A stretch of 64,000 nt of DNA from Exiguobacterium sp. SL-9 (GTDB lineage: Bacteria > Bacillota > Bacilli > Exiguobacteriales > Exiguobacteriaceae): NCBI RefSeq assembly GCF_004336985.1, contig NZ_SJUO01000001.1, positions 62,001 through 126,000 on the forward strand. Reading direction: 5' to 3'. The translations under genes and the position numbers were made by a program. This document shows positions 46,031 through 55,333 of the stretch, piece by piece (the stretch's first letter is position 1; every line of letters begins with the position of its first letter). The notes below the pieces were generated by a model. It made no database searches. It was not told the DNA's origin and worked only from the letters and a program-made list of their open reading frames with translations.

Positions 46031-46933
46031 TTACTCCTTGATGCCCAAGTCTATAGAATCATCTTCAAACAAGTCGATTGAGAAAGTGACTAATCGATTT
46101 TCCTGAAAGCTACCGCGGACTGAATATTCCTTATTTCCACCCTCTGTTAAAAAGATGACTCCTTGATTCCATGCCGCTTCCTGGTTTTCCCCCATCAGAC
46201 TCATCAAGGAAAGATAAAATGGGGACCCAGGATAATCTACAGTGATCGGATGGGGTGTCATGTTGAGCTGTTGTTCATCAAGGACACAAATGAATGCTGA
46301 GAGAACTAAAAAAGTTCCAAGCTCTTGATAGTCAGTCACATCGGATAAAGAATCAGTCTGCGCTCTTCCTTCAACGCGAACAAGAGTCTCTGTCTCATCT
46401 AGAAAACCGGTTACAGTCCATGTCAGATTTGGTGTGACTGGAACGATTAACGATTCATCAGTGTTCGCGGGATCAGTGAAACAGAGATTCGATGAATCAG
46501 TTGAAAATTCACCGATTGGAAGTTCTGTCAATCCTTCATCAACTGTTTCGATATAAAAAGCTACAATTGTTTGTTGGCGTTTGATCACATATACACTAAG
46601 TGGTCGATGAAAAGAATCCAGCTCAAGTGCAAATGCTTTGTCCGATTTTAGAACTCGTGTTGAAGGATCTTCGACAGCAATCAAATTTACTACTGACTCA
46701 CATTCCAAATCTCCGACATGCTCAAGTTCTGCCCAATCTACATCTTCGCAATAAGCCATCACCCCTTCTTGACCGGTAGCGTATCCGATATGTACGCGCC
46801 ATTCGCCTCCCCGTTCGATTGGTAATGAAATTCGATTGAGAGAACTTTGTTCATCAACCATAAGCAGGTAATCCCCATCAAATGTCATAGTCCCTAAGTC
46901 TTTTAAATGCCTCATTTCTTCTAGATAGCTCAT
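46031..46933 (-). CDS. Hypothetical protein, immunity-like
   Basis: 300 residues, strongly acidic, strand-rich, soluble. Unrecognised; two halves may be similar modules. AGAGAGGATG precedes its ATG. It is coupled to the SUKH protein five bases downstream. Confidence 0.65.
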   Translation of the reverse strand: MSYLEEMRHLKDLGTMTFDGDYLLMVDEQSSLNRISLPIERGGEWRVHIGYATGQEGVMAYCEDVDWAELEHVGDLECESVVNLIAVEDPSTRVLKSDKAFALELDSFHRPLSVYVIKRQQTIVAFYIETVDEGLTELPIGEFSTDSSNLCFTDPANTDESLIVPVTPNLTWTVTGFLDETETLVRVEGRAQTDSLSDVTDYQELGTFLVLSAFICVLDEQQLNMTPHPITVDYPGSPFYLSLMSLMGENQEAAWNQGVIFLTEGGNKEYSVRGSFQENRLVTFSIDLFEDDSIDLGIKE

Positions 46934-47006
46934 TCGTTACATCCTCTCTTATTCTCTTGATTTTATTATGAATGAAACAACGAAGGAGCGCATGTATTGA
47001 TGCAAC

Positions 47007-47031
47007 AAAAAAACCGCCAGTCGGCGGTTAA
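47007..47031 (-). terminator. Terminator of the FUSC exporter gene
   Basis: AACCGCC pairs with GGCGGTT with a short loop; seven T follow on the minus strand. Confidence 0.85.
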
Positions 47032-48119
47032 TCTTCAAAGAACCATTTCTTGCGTGGTTCCACTTTCAAGTTGTCCCCGTGCTTCTTCATCTCGGTGATG
47101 AGGTAGCGTTCGAGTTCATTCATCGCCTTGACCCAGTTCGTCATTGCCGCGACGAGCGGGACGACAGTCAAGATGAGGTCTTCTTCTTCATCGCGCATTT
47201 TCTCAATCATCAATTTTGCGAAATCGAAGTTCTCGTGGATCAGATCCTCTTCACGGTCGATGATATGCTCGTTCTCTAATTCGTAAGCCGAAAAGAGGCG
47301 CTCATGCCGGCGTAACAAATGCCGCATATGACGCAACAACTCTTCTTCAAGTTGCGGCGGCAGATGTTCGACCGTCAAATAATCGTCATGCAACTTGTCG
47401 AGCACGTGGATAGCGGCACTGTTCGTGTCGATCATCTTCGACTTCAAGACGGCCCGACGGTAGATGGGTGTCTTCTTTTCGAGCCAGCGGTTGGCTTTGA
47501 TCTCTTCTTCGAAATAATCATACGTGGTCTTTGAGGCGCGATGTTTCTTCTTCGTCTCATCGAGCGATTCGAACGATGAACGGCCGCCTTCTGTTTCCGA
47601 AAATAGGCGGGCGATGCGGACGGCCATCTGGAAGACGGTCGTGATGTCTTCTTCGAGCTTCCGTTCATAGCGTGGCGGGAACAAGAGCGCGTTGACGAGC
47701 AGCGCGACGGTGATCCCCATCATGATGAGCAAATAACGTTCGCCGGCGAACATCCAGACGGGCATGTCCGACTGACTCGCCCCTTCCATGATCAGGATTG
47801 TCGTCAAGATGACGGTTCGGGTCGTCGACTCGAGGTTCAAGAAGAGAAGGATTGAGATGGCGATGATGATGACGACCCCAATGGCGATCGGCGTCGGGTT
47901 CGGCGTCAACATCAATGAGAAGACAGCGAGCAAAGCCCCAATCAAGTTCCCTTTCAACTCTTCTAAAAGTCGGACACCGGTCTGATACACTGAAGGCAGT
48001 AAGGCGAGCGAGGCCGCGAGTGCCGGGACGACGATTTGTTCAAATTGAAATGCTTCGGCAATAAGTAACACCAGGGCGACAGAAATCCCGGTTTTGATCG
48101 TTCTAGCTCCAAATCTCAT
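47028..48119 (-). CDS. Aromatic acid exporter family protein (FUSC/DUF939)
   Basis: 363 residues. Five to six N-terminal transmembrane helices (about 8-148) are followed by a long helical cytoplasmic domain of about 200 residues. GARTIKTGISVALVLLIAEA and FLNLESTTRTVILTTILIM are typical of the DUF939/ArAE group. Some members export aromatic acids; the substrate here is unknown. The ribosome-binding site is weak, so the start is slightly uncertain. Confidence 0.82.
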   Translation of the reverse strand: MRFGARTIKTGISVALVLLIAEAFQFEQIVVPALAASLALLPSVYQTGVRLLEELKGNLIGALLAVFSLMLTPNPTPIAIGVVIIIAISILLFLNLESTTRTVILTTILIMEGASQSDMPVWMFAGERYLLIMMGITVALLVNALLFPPRYERKLEEDITTVFQMAVRIARLFSETEGGRSSFESLDETKKKHRASKTTYDYFEEEIKANRWLEKKTPIYRRAVLKSKMIDTNSAAIHVLDKLHDDYLTVEHLPPQLEEELLRHMRHLLRRHERLFSAYELENEHIIDREEDLIHENFDFAKLMIEKMRDEEEDLILTVVPLVAAMTNWVKAMNELERYLITEMKKHGDNLKVEPRKKWFFED

Positions 48120-48306
48120 GCGTTCTCGACACCAGAGTGTCTTCCCCCTTTGTACACTTCATGCAATTTTTTTAGCCGTCTTCGGCGTGTGTGAAACATT
48201 TGGCCTTCGAACCGGTCGAAGTCAGGACATTTTGCCCGATTCGAGAGCGCTTCCGTGGTATGATGGCGTTGGATATTTTCTTTAATCTTGATGGGGAGGG
48301 GTTTAC

Positions 48307-48927
48307 TTGTCAACCATTGCTTTATTTGGAGGGAGCGGCCGCACGGGGATGCGGTTGCTCGAACGTTTATTAGAAGACGGACACGACGTCCGACTCTTGT
48401 CACGTCGAGAGGTCGAACCGAGTGAACGACTCACGGTCATCATCGGAGACGCGACTGATGGAGAGGCTATCGCGGAAACATTGAAATCAGCCGACGTCGT
48501 CATGTCGGCGCTCGGTACGGATAAGCAGAACGTCTTGTCCCGCTTTACCCCGCTCGTCATCTCGGCGATGCAAACAGCTGGGATCACGCGCATCTTGACG
48601 GTCGGGACGGCCGGAATTTTGCAGGCACATGATTCTGATCACTATCGTTTTGAAACCCGCGAGTCGAAACGTTCGATGACGACCGCGGCCGAAGACCACG
48701 CGCGGGCGTATGAACTGCTCGACGCATCGACGCTCGACTATACAATCGTCTGCCCGACCCAATTGATTGAAGACGCGTCCGTCGGGAAGATCGTCATCAC
48801 AGCTGACGTGCTCGGGACGCAGAACTCGGGACCAATCTCGCGTGACGATGTGGCGGAGCTCGTCATTCAAGCCTGGGAAAACAACTCATATCGTAGACAC
48901 CGCGTCGGCATCACGACGGAATCATAA
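48307..48927 (+). CDS. NAD(P)-binding atypical SDR (YwnB/BlvrB-like)
   Basis: 206 residues. The nucleotide loop FGGSGRTGMRLLERLL (about 6-21) and an NmrA-like fold (VVMSALGTDKQN, RILTVGTAGIL, YTIVCPTQLIED) place it with NAD(P)H-binding sugar-epimerase-like or flavin/biliverdin reductase-like proteins. The start is TTG behind GGGAGGGG. It is probably co-transcribed with dynA (17-bp gap). Confidence 0.85.
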   Translation: MSTIALFGGSGRTGMRLLERLLEDGHDVRLLSRREVEPSERLTVIIGDATDGEAIAETLKSADVVMSALGTDKQNVLSRFTPLVISAMQTAGITRILTVGTAGILQAHDSDHYRFETRESKRSMTTAAEDHARAYELLDASTLDYTIVCPTQLIEDASVGKIVITADVLGTQNSGPISRDDVAELVIQAWENNSYRRHRVGITTES

Positions 48928-48944
48928 GTAGGGGATGGGGATTT

Positions 48945-51900
48945 ATGAACGAACAACGCATGCGCCTCGCGCAATTGACCGACGTATTTGACACGCAAGC
49001 TGAGACAGAGTCGGCCCGTCTTGCCAAGACCGCGCTCCGGAAAGTGACGCGGGACGAGATTTGGATCGCAGTCTGTGGTCATTTTTCGGCCGGGAAGTCG
49101 ACGCTGCTCAACAATTGGCTCGGGGACGGTGTGTTACCGACGAGCCCGATTCCGACGAGTGCGAATATCGTGACGCTTCGACAGGGGGATGTCGGGGCAT
49201 CCGTCGCCATTAACGACACCGATTGGATTCGACTTGAGACGGATGAACTAGACCGTTTAGGAGACTACTGTAAGATTGAAGAAATTAAAGAAGTCGAATA
49301 CGCCCTGCCCCGCTTCCCGTTCGGAAGCGACGTCGTCCTCATGGACACACCCGGGATTGACTCGACCGATGAGCGACACCGTCAAGCGACGGAACGCTCG
49401 CTCTTCCTCGCCGACCATCTGTTCTTCATGATGGATTACAATCACGTCCAGTCCGAACAGAACATCAAACTGATGAAACAGTTCAGCGCTGAAGGACGTC
49501 CCTACTCGATTATCATCAACCAAATCGATAAGCACGATGAAGGAGAGCTTCCATTCAGCACGTTTAAACGCTCGCTCGAGACCGCCTTCACCCGTCATGC
49601 CATTAATCCGGACGATATATTCTATATCTCGCTCCGTGAGCTCGATCACCCTGAGAACGAGGCCGAACGACTCCGGACGTATGTCCAAACCGTCATCGAC
49701 GGCGCACGGGAACACGCAGAAGCGCGCGCCGACTTGCTCGTCGACACGTTGCTCGCCCGGTCCACTCGTGCGAACGATGCGCTCCTGAACGAATTGCCGG
49801 TCGTCGAGAAGCAGCCGACGGAGATTCAAGCCCGCCTGCAACGCCTCGACAAAAAAGCGATATGGCTCACATCATTCCGCCGCGAGTTCTTCAAACACCA
49901 AACGCCGATCGTCGCGAGCGCGCCGATCATGAACTACGAGTTCCGTGAACTGTTGCGGAACTATCTCGAGAGTTGTGCGCCGGAGTTCAAAGTCGGCCTG
50001 TTCTTCTCAAAAGAGAAGACGCGCCAGGAACGCCTGCGTCGTGAAGACATTGCCGTCAAGGAGTTCAACCGATTGATCGATACGAACCTTCGCCCCCATT
50101 TGATCAAGTACGCCGAAGACATCATCCGCGATTTGAAACTGCCCGAGGCGATTTTGTCCCGTCCGGATACGTTACCGACTGCACCGAGCACGCTCATCAG
50201 TGACCAAGTGAAGTCCGGCGCATCGCTCAGCGGTGACACGGTGCTTCAATTCAGCCGCGACATCGAGTCGGCTCTCGCCTCTTGGGTGACGAAAGTGTCC
50301 GAACCGTGGGTCACGTCGGTCGAGGCGTATCTCGAAGCCGAAGGCAAAAACCGAATCCATGCCATCGAGACTGAGCAAGATGAGTTGTATGACATGCTCG
50401 ACACGTTGGCGCTACAACGTCAGCTGGGCGAACAACGAGACGAACTCACCAATTACACGACACGTGACCTCTCTGCTTCGCGTTTGACGGACCTTGAGAC
50501 CCGTCACTACGTCACGGCCGACCAATTGCCGCAGAAACAAGTCGAACATCAGCAACAAGAAGTTGCTTCAACCTCGCTTTTGGTGGATGATATTACTGCT
50601 TTATCTTTTGATTTTTCATATGAATATACGGTATGTGAAATATTAGATAAGCATCCGTTATTCAAGTCACGCGTCAAGTCGCTCCGTCATAAATTGGCCC
50701 GGGCCGAATCCGAGACGTATACGCTCGCCATCTTTGGGGCGTTCTCGTCCGGCAAGTCGTCGACATTGAACGCGTTGCTCGGTGAGACGGTGCTCCCGAC
50801 GTCACCGAACCCACTGACGGCGTCGATCACGAAAATCGTGCCGCCGAACGGCCGCGCCAACAAGAGCGCGTTGATCACGTTCAAGACACGTGCTGAGCTC
50901 GAGGCGGAGCTGAACGGTTACGGGGCGTCACTCGACGCACTCCATCTCGATCACCCGTTCGTCAACGCCGTCAAGAACGCTCCCCTGTCCTATCTCGGTA
51001 GCCAGGAGATGGTCGACTATGACACGTTCTGCTCGTTCGTCACAGAAGAAGAGAAGAGCTGTATCGTCAAAGAAATCGAGCTCGCCATCGACTCCCCTTG
51101 GGCCGACCGTGGCATCATCTTCGTCGACACGCCGGGTGCCGACTCGCAGTTCAACCGTCATAGCGAGGTGCAGTTCGGCTATATGCGTGACGCCGATGCC
51201 GTCCTGTTCGTGACGTATTACAATCACGCCTTCACCGAGGCCGACCGTGAACTCGTCATCCAGCTCGGACGCGTACAAGGGACAGGTGACCATCACATGT
51301 TCTTTCTCGTCAACGCGGCTGACTTGGCGGCGGATGAAGCGGAACGGCTCGCCGTCACCAATTATGTATCAAACCAATTGACGAAGCTCGGCGTCCGTCA
51401 TCCGACGGTGCTGCCGATCTCGAGCCGAAACGCCATCCAGGGAACGGACGCCGGGTTCGATCGATTCTCGGCCAAGCTCGAGCAATTCGTCGACCACGAT
51501 TTGCGTCAGGCGAACGCGGTCCGCATCAAAGATGAGGCAGAAGCCCTCGTCGCCGCGTTCGAGGACGTCGTCCGCGAGGCCGAAGCGGATGCGAGCGTCA
51601 AGGCGGCCCGTCGTGACAAGCTCGAACAGTTGCGCACGTCTGACAATCGTCTCAACGTCACGACGCTCGAAGACCCGTTCCAGCGCGAGACGGACGAGTT
51701 GCTTGCCCACCTCGAGACCCGCTCGCTCCTCCGGCTGTCGGACTTCGTCAAGGAGACGTTCCATCCGGTCGAAGTGGATGGGTCGAAAGCGAGCCTGGAG
51801 CGCGCCCTCACCCGCACGCTCGACAAGTATGCGTATGACATCCATCAGGAGCTGCAAGTGTTCCAATATCGGCTCGAGCGCTTCTTGAAACGGGAGACGG

Positions 51901-52325
51901 AACGCTTGATCGAGCGCGAGACGCTCAAACTGCGCCCGCTCTTGCCGACGTTATCATACGAGGAAGACATCGACATCGATTGGCTCCGCGACGCCGTCGA
52001 TCCGGTCACGTTCGAGGCGGCCCCGTTCCGTCCCGTCTTGAAGCACTATAAGAACGCGAACCAGTTCTTCGAAGGCGACGGCCGGACGAAGTTGCGCGAT
52101 GACTTGAGCGCCCTGTTGAAGACGGCGGTGCGTGAACAGCTGGCGCGCGTCGGAACACATCAAGTCGAGCGGACAGCGATGCATCTCCTCGCACTCGAGA
52201 CGACGCTCAGCCAGGACTGGGACCGTGAAGTGAACGATCTCGTCGCCGGTGAATTGAGCGTGCTCTCGGACGGTCAATCGTTCCAAGACATGACACAGCG
52301 CCTCGATGCGCTCAGAAAGGACTGA
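48945..52325 (+). CDS. dynA: Double dynamin-like GTPase (DynA/YpbR type)
   Basis: 1,126 residues with two complete dynamin modules in tandem. Module 1: P-loop GHFSAGKS (45-52), DTPGIDS (about 133), NQID (about 190). Module 2: P-loop GAFSSGKS (about 598), DTPGADS (about 727) and the weaker NAAD near 790. Each is followed by long helical stalk regions. The B. subtilis homologue tethers and fuses membranes and helps cells survive phage and membrane damage. The join between modules (50570-50660) is distinctly AT-rich. A 31-codon open frame follows after four bases. Confidence 0.93.
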   Translation: MNEQRMRLAQLTDVFDTQAETESARLAKTALRKVTRDEIWIAVCGHFSAGKSTLLNNWLGDGVLPTSPIPTSANIVTLRQGDVGASVAINDTDWIRLETDELDRLGDYCKIEEIKEVEYALPRFPFGSDVVLMDTPGIDSTDERHRQATERSLFLADHLFFMMDYNHVQSEQNIKLMKQFSAEGRPYSIIINQIDKHDEGELPFSTFKRSLETAFTRHAINPDDIFYISLRELDHPENEAERLRTYVQTVIDGAREHAEARADLLVDTLLARSTRANDALLNELPVVEKQPTEIQARLQRLDKKAIWLTSFRREFFKHQTPIVASAPIMNYEFRELLRNYLESCAPEFKVGLFFSKEKTRQERLRREDIAVKEFNRLIDTNLRPHLIKYAEDIIRDLKLPEAILSRPDTLPTAPSTLISDQVKSGASLSGDTVLQFSRDIESALASWVTKVSEPWVTSVEAYLEAEGKNRIHAIETEQDELYDMLDTLALQRQLGEQRDELTNYTTRDLSASRLTDLETRHYVTADQLPQKQVEHQQQEVASTSLLVDDITALSFDFSYEYTVCEILDKHPLFKSRVKSLRHKLARAESETYTLAIFGAFSSGKSSTLNALLGETVLPTSPNPLTASITKIVPPNGRANKSALITFKTRAELEAELNGYGASLDALHLDHPFVNAVKNAPLSYLGSQEMVDYDTFCSFVTEEEKSCIVKEIELAIDSPWADRGIIFVDTPGADSQFNRHSEVQFGYMRDADAVLFVTYYNHAFTEADRELVIQLGRVQGTGDHHMFFLVNAADLAADEAERLAVTNYVSNQLTKLGVRHPTVLPISSRNAIQGTDAGFDRFSAKLEQFVDHDLRQANAVRIKDEAEALVAAFEDVVREAEADASVKAARRDKLEQLRTSDNRLNVTTLEDPFQRETDELLAHLETRSLLRLSDFVKETFHPVEVDGSKASLERALTRTLDKYAYDIHQELQVFQYRLERFLKRETERLIERETLKLRPLLPTLSYEEDIDIDWLRDAVDPVTFEAAPFRPVLKHYKNANQFFEGDGRTKLRDDLSALLKTAVREQLARVGTHQVERTAMHLLALETTLSQDWDREVNDLVAGELSVLSDGQSFQDMTQRLDALRKD

Positions 52326-52329
52326 ACGC

Positions 52330-52425
52330 ATGGGTTCCTTGTTGCTCGTCGGATTGATTCCGGCCGTCATCATGACGGTCGCACTCGGCCTGTTTATCCG
52401 CCACCTGTATCTGAATAGAGAGTAG
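52330..52425 (+). CDS. Possible 31-residue membrane peptide downstream of dynA
   Basis: An ATG four bases after the dynA stop, with AAAGGA about ten bases before it, opens a frame for one hydrophobic helix (LLLVGLIPAVIMTVALGLFI) with a charged end HLYLNRE. The terminator follows directly, so it would be the last gene of the operon. Unrecognised; a possible membrane partner of DynA. Confidence 0.5.
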   Translation: MGSLLLVGLIPAVIMTVALGLFIRHLYLNRE

Positions 52426-52431
52426 ACTTTG

Positions 52432-52466
52432 AAGGATGGGACCGAGACCGGCCCATCCTTTTTTTA
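52432..52466 (+). terminator. Rho-independent terminator of the dynA operon
   Basis: Arms AGGATGGG and CCCATCCT followed by seven T. Confidence 0.9.
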
Positions 52467-52484
52467 TGACGGCATAAACGGCTT

Positions 52485-53051
52485 TCAAACCATTTCTGGA
52501 CGGTCCCATAGCTTTTCAACGCTCACTAGTTCATGTTTGTTAAACGTCACTTTATAAACGTCCGGCATATCGAGTTCTTTCCAGAACGCATAGCCATACT
52601 GTTCATCAAAATAATTGAGGATCAGCACCATGATATTCCCATGCGTACCGATTGTGATTCGCTTTCCTTCGTATTGGTCGAGCAGTGACAGGATCGCACG
52701 GACTCCGCGCTGTCGAGAAACCACGTTCGATTCGCCCCCTTCCCATGCAAAAGTAGGATCTTCCCACACTCTCGTCATCGCCAGGGTAAAATTCTCGGCC
52801 GGCTCTGTCGTCAATGTCCGCTCTCTCAAGTCATCGATGAGCAGAACTTCTGTCCCAATCTGGTCAGCAATCCCTTGGACGGTTTGAATCGCTCGTCTAT
52901 ATGGACTCGAAACGACGAGATCAATCTTTTCTTCACTCAAGGTGTTTGTGATGTTACGGACGTCTCCCTCTCCCTTTTCAGATAAAGGTCTCGTCCACTC
53001 ATCGGCTGTATATGTAGAGTGTGCATGTCTTACGAAATACAAGGTCGTCAT
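52485..53051 (-). CDS. Histidine phosphatase family protein
   Basis: 188 residues from the ATG at 53051 (GGAGACG upstream). The RHG motif LYFVRHAHS (catalytic His about residue 9), RPLSEKGEGD and SSPYRRAIQTVQGIA, with the second His in TIGTHGNIM, are those of small phosphoglycerate-mutase-like phosphatases. The longer frame to 53207 lacks a good start. The substrate is unknown. Confidence 0.88.
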   Translation of the reverse strand: MTTLYFVRHAHSTYTADEWTRPLSEKGEGDVRNITNTLSEEKIDLVVSSPYRRAIQTVQGIADQIGTEVLLIDDLRERTLTTEPAENFTLAMTRVWEDPTFAWEGGESNVVSRQRGVRAILSLLDQYEGKRITIGTHGNIMVLILNYFDEQYGYAFWKELDMPDVYKVTFNKHELVSVEKLWDRPEMV

Positions 53052-53266
53052 GTCATCGTCTCCCGTTCTAGGTATGTCATCAACTATCATTCTACTGAAA
53101 CTTATTGTAAAATTATCCAGCATGCCTTCATGATAATCCTCAAAAAGAGGATTTCGCTTACACGTTTTCTCGATGAAGACGAACATCGAGATTCGAACGA
53201 TGAACATATATCTTAGGAGTTCATGATGTTAGCCACAAAAAATATAGGTTGATGGGAGAGGCAAAC

Positions 53267-53818
53267 ATGAGAAGCAGAATTCACATACTCGGCGCTTCGG
53301 GCTCCGGCACGTCAACACTTGGCGACGCGTTGGCGAACGTGTTGCCGCATACATATCTCGATACGGATGAGTATTTTTGGACCACCAAGTTCACCGAACC
53401 GAGACCCGTCCCTGAACGACGCGAGATGCTCAAAGAAGAGTTGCTCCAATCTGAACAGTGGATTCTGTCAGGGTCGCTTGTCGGTTGGGGCGACTGCTTC
53501 ATGCCCTATTTTGATTTGGTTATCTTTTTATGGATTCCGCCCGACGTTCGATTGGCCAGATTACAACAACGGGAACGCGAGCGCTATGGAGCAGAGTCAC
53601 TCGTCGGTGGCAGCCTGTACGAGCAATCACAAGCCTTTCTAAATTGGGCTGCTCTCTACGACCATGCCGGGACGGAAGTCAGAAGCAAGACGTTGCATGA
53701 ACAATGGCTGGCTGAACTGTCTTGTCCCATCCTAAGAATCGAAGGTGACTACTCGACCGAGGAACGGATCGCAATAGTTACGAATTTTCTAAAAGAAGAT
53801 TTCAGTCATGATAAATGA
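53267..53818 (+). CDS. P-loop nucleoside/adenylate kinase-like protein
   Basis: 183 residues from the ATG behind GGAGAGG. The Walker A-like loop HILGASGSGTSTLGDAL has Thr where Lys is usual (GSGTST for GxGKST), as in a group of AAA/adenylate-kinase-like proteins. WILSGSLVGWGD and the lid-like RLQQRERERYG follow. The substrate is unknown; the missing Lys is a real oddity. Confidence 0.78.
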   Translation: MRSRIHILGASGSGTSTLGDALANVLPHTYLDTDEYFWTTKFTEPRPVPERREMLKEELLQSEQWILSGSLVGWGDCFMPYFDLVIFLWIPPDVRLARLQQRERERYGAESLVGGSLYEQSQAFLNWAALYDHAGTEVRSKTLHEQWLAELSCPILRIEGDYSTEERIAIVTNFLKEDFSHDK

Positions 53819-53850
53819 GCCCCGAGCACAAAATGCTCGAGGCTCTTTGT
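53818..53850. terminator. Bidirectional terminator
   Basis: AGCC-CGAGCA pairs with TGCTCG-GGCT; it lies between convergent genes. Confidence 0.8.
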
Positions 53851-54830
53851 TATACGTCAGCCGGGTACCGCACGTCGATACGCTGCCGAATATCGGTCAT
53901 GACGTCCGCGAGTGTGAGCATGTTGGCAAACGAATGAACCTCGGTCTCCCGCTCCCCTGCCTCAATCATGTTCACGAACGTCTGAATCTCATACGTCATA
54001 TGGCTCGCCTGTTTTGAGCCGAGTTCGACGGTCGTCCCGTCGCGGCCAACGAACGTCAAGCGGTCAAGCGAACCGATATCGTCAATCACGATGCGCCCCG
54101 CTTCCCCGATGATCTCGGACGGGGAATCCGTACCGTGAATCTTCGAGTGGAGCACGATGATGTCCATGCCGTCATACGACAAGATGGCCGAACCACTTCC
54201 GTCGACGCCTGACTCGAGCTTGACGGCGTTGGCATGTAAGCCTTTCGGTCGGCCGAACAGCTTCAAGGCCGGACCGAGGCAATAAACACCGAGATCCATC
54301 AGTGAACCGTTCGAGAAGGTGGGATTGAACGTGTTCGGGTTGTCCCCGCGTTTATACAAGTCGTAGCGGGACGAGTATTGTGACTTGTTCAAGATGACAC
54401 GCCGGACCGGTCCGACGCGATGGAGTTCTTGACGCAACACATCGAAGTTCGGCATGAATAGGTTGCGGAGCGCTTCGAGCAAGACGACGTCATGTTCATG
54501 CGCCGTCTCAAGCATCTGTCTGACTTCCTCAACGTTCGAGGCGAACGGTTTCTCACAGAGGACGTGCTTGCCGTGACGCATAAAGAGCAGACTCTGCTCG
54601 GCGTGGAGCGAGTTCGGACTCGCGATATAGACCGCATCAATCAACTCACTGGACGCCATCTGCTCAAGCGAGGTAAACGTGTTTGGAATATCAAATTCTT
54701 CAGCGAACGTTTTCGCGCGCTCGTCCGTACGAGAATAGACGGCGGACACGGATGCGCCTTCGACTTCATGAGTCGCTTCAATAAAAGAACGGGTGATAAA
54801 GTTTGTGCCGATGATACCGAATCGAATCAT
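53850..54830 (-). CDS. Gfo/Idh/MocA family oxidoreductase
   Basis: 326 residues. An N-terminal Rossmann fold (GIIGTNFITRSFIEA), the EKPFASN motif near residue 93 that holds the catalytic Lys, and the alpha/beta domain with GSLMDLGVYCLGP follow family order. Likely a NAD(P)-dependent sugar or inositol dehydrogenase. It is the last gene of a three-gene minus-strand operon with a GNAT and an SRPBCC protein. Confidence 0.92.
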   Translation of the reverse strand: MIRFGIIGTNFITRSFIEATHEVEGASVSAVYSRTDERAKTFAEEFDIPNTFTSLEQMASSELIDAVYIASPNSLHAEQSLLFMRHGKHVLCEKPFASNVEEVRQMLETAHEHDVVLLEALRNLFMPNFDVLRQELHRVGPVRRVILNKSQYSSRYDLYKRGDNPNTFNPTFSNGSLMDLGVYCLGPALKLFGRPKGLHANAVKLESGVDGSGSAILSYDGMDIIVLHSKIHGTDSPSEIIGEAGRIVIDDIGSLDRLTFVGRDGTTVELGSKQASHMTYEIQTFVNMIEAGERETEVHSFANMLTLADVMTDIRQRIDVRYPADV

Positions 54831-54849
54831 AGGTTAATCCCTCTTTTCT

Positions 54850-55326
54850 TTAGGTTGTGATGGCTTTGCTAAGCATGATTTCGTCATGGAGCGGGATACC
54901 GTGCTCCCCGATGACGGGGATCGACGGTTTCTGAATCCGGGCCGCATCGACTGCGTCCGGGATGATGCGTGCGAGACGCCAGCCCCGCTTTTGATAGAAA
55001 GCAATCGCTCGTAAGTTGTCATTTGTCGTGATGAGCGACAGCCGTTCGAGCTGATGCTGCTTGGCCACTCGCTCCACTGCATCGAGGAGCGCCGAGCCGA
55101 TGCCACGCTTCTCCTGCAGGCTGTCGAGCGAGATGATTTCAATCTCGTCTTCCCGAGTGACATACGTGGTGAGGCCGATAATGACGTTCCCTTCCGACCA
55201 GACGAACCCGTCAAGCGTGGCGCAATCATACGTCCCGGTCGAGATGACCATCTCGGGTGAGCCCCAGGCGTCAATGAAGAACGAACGGACCGCGTCACGC
55301 GTCGAAGAAGTAATCGGTTCAATCAT
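54850..55326 (-). CDS. GNAT family N-acetyltransferase
   Basis: 158 residues from the ATG at 55326 (GGAGTGATAC upstream). The acetyl-CoA loop QEKRGIGSALLDAVERVA and the C-terminal TTNDNLRAIAFYQKRGW are classic GNAT marks. It lies between the SRPBCC gene (seven-base gap) and the Gfo/Idh gene. Acceptor unknown. Confidence 0.88.
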   Translation of the reverse strand: MIEPITSSTRDAVRSFFIDAWGSPEMVISTGTYDCATLDGFVWSEGNVIIGLTTYVTREDEIEIISLDSLQEKRGIGSALLDAVERVAKQHQLERLSLITTNDNLRAIAFYQKRGWRLARIIPDAVDAARIQKPSIPVIGEHGIPLHDEIMLSKAITT

Positions 55327-55333
55327 CGCCGTA

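Noticed and set aside
54834-55322. A 162-codon frame overlapping the GNAT gene
   Set aside because: Arg/Ser-rich shadow of the GNAT frame, which has clear motifs and a ribosome-binding site.
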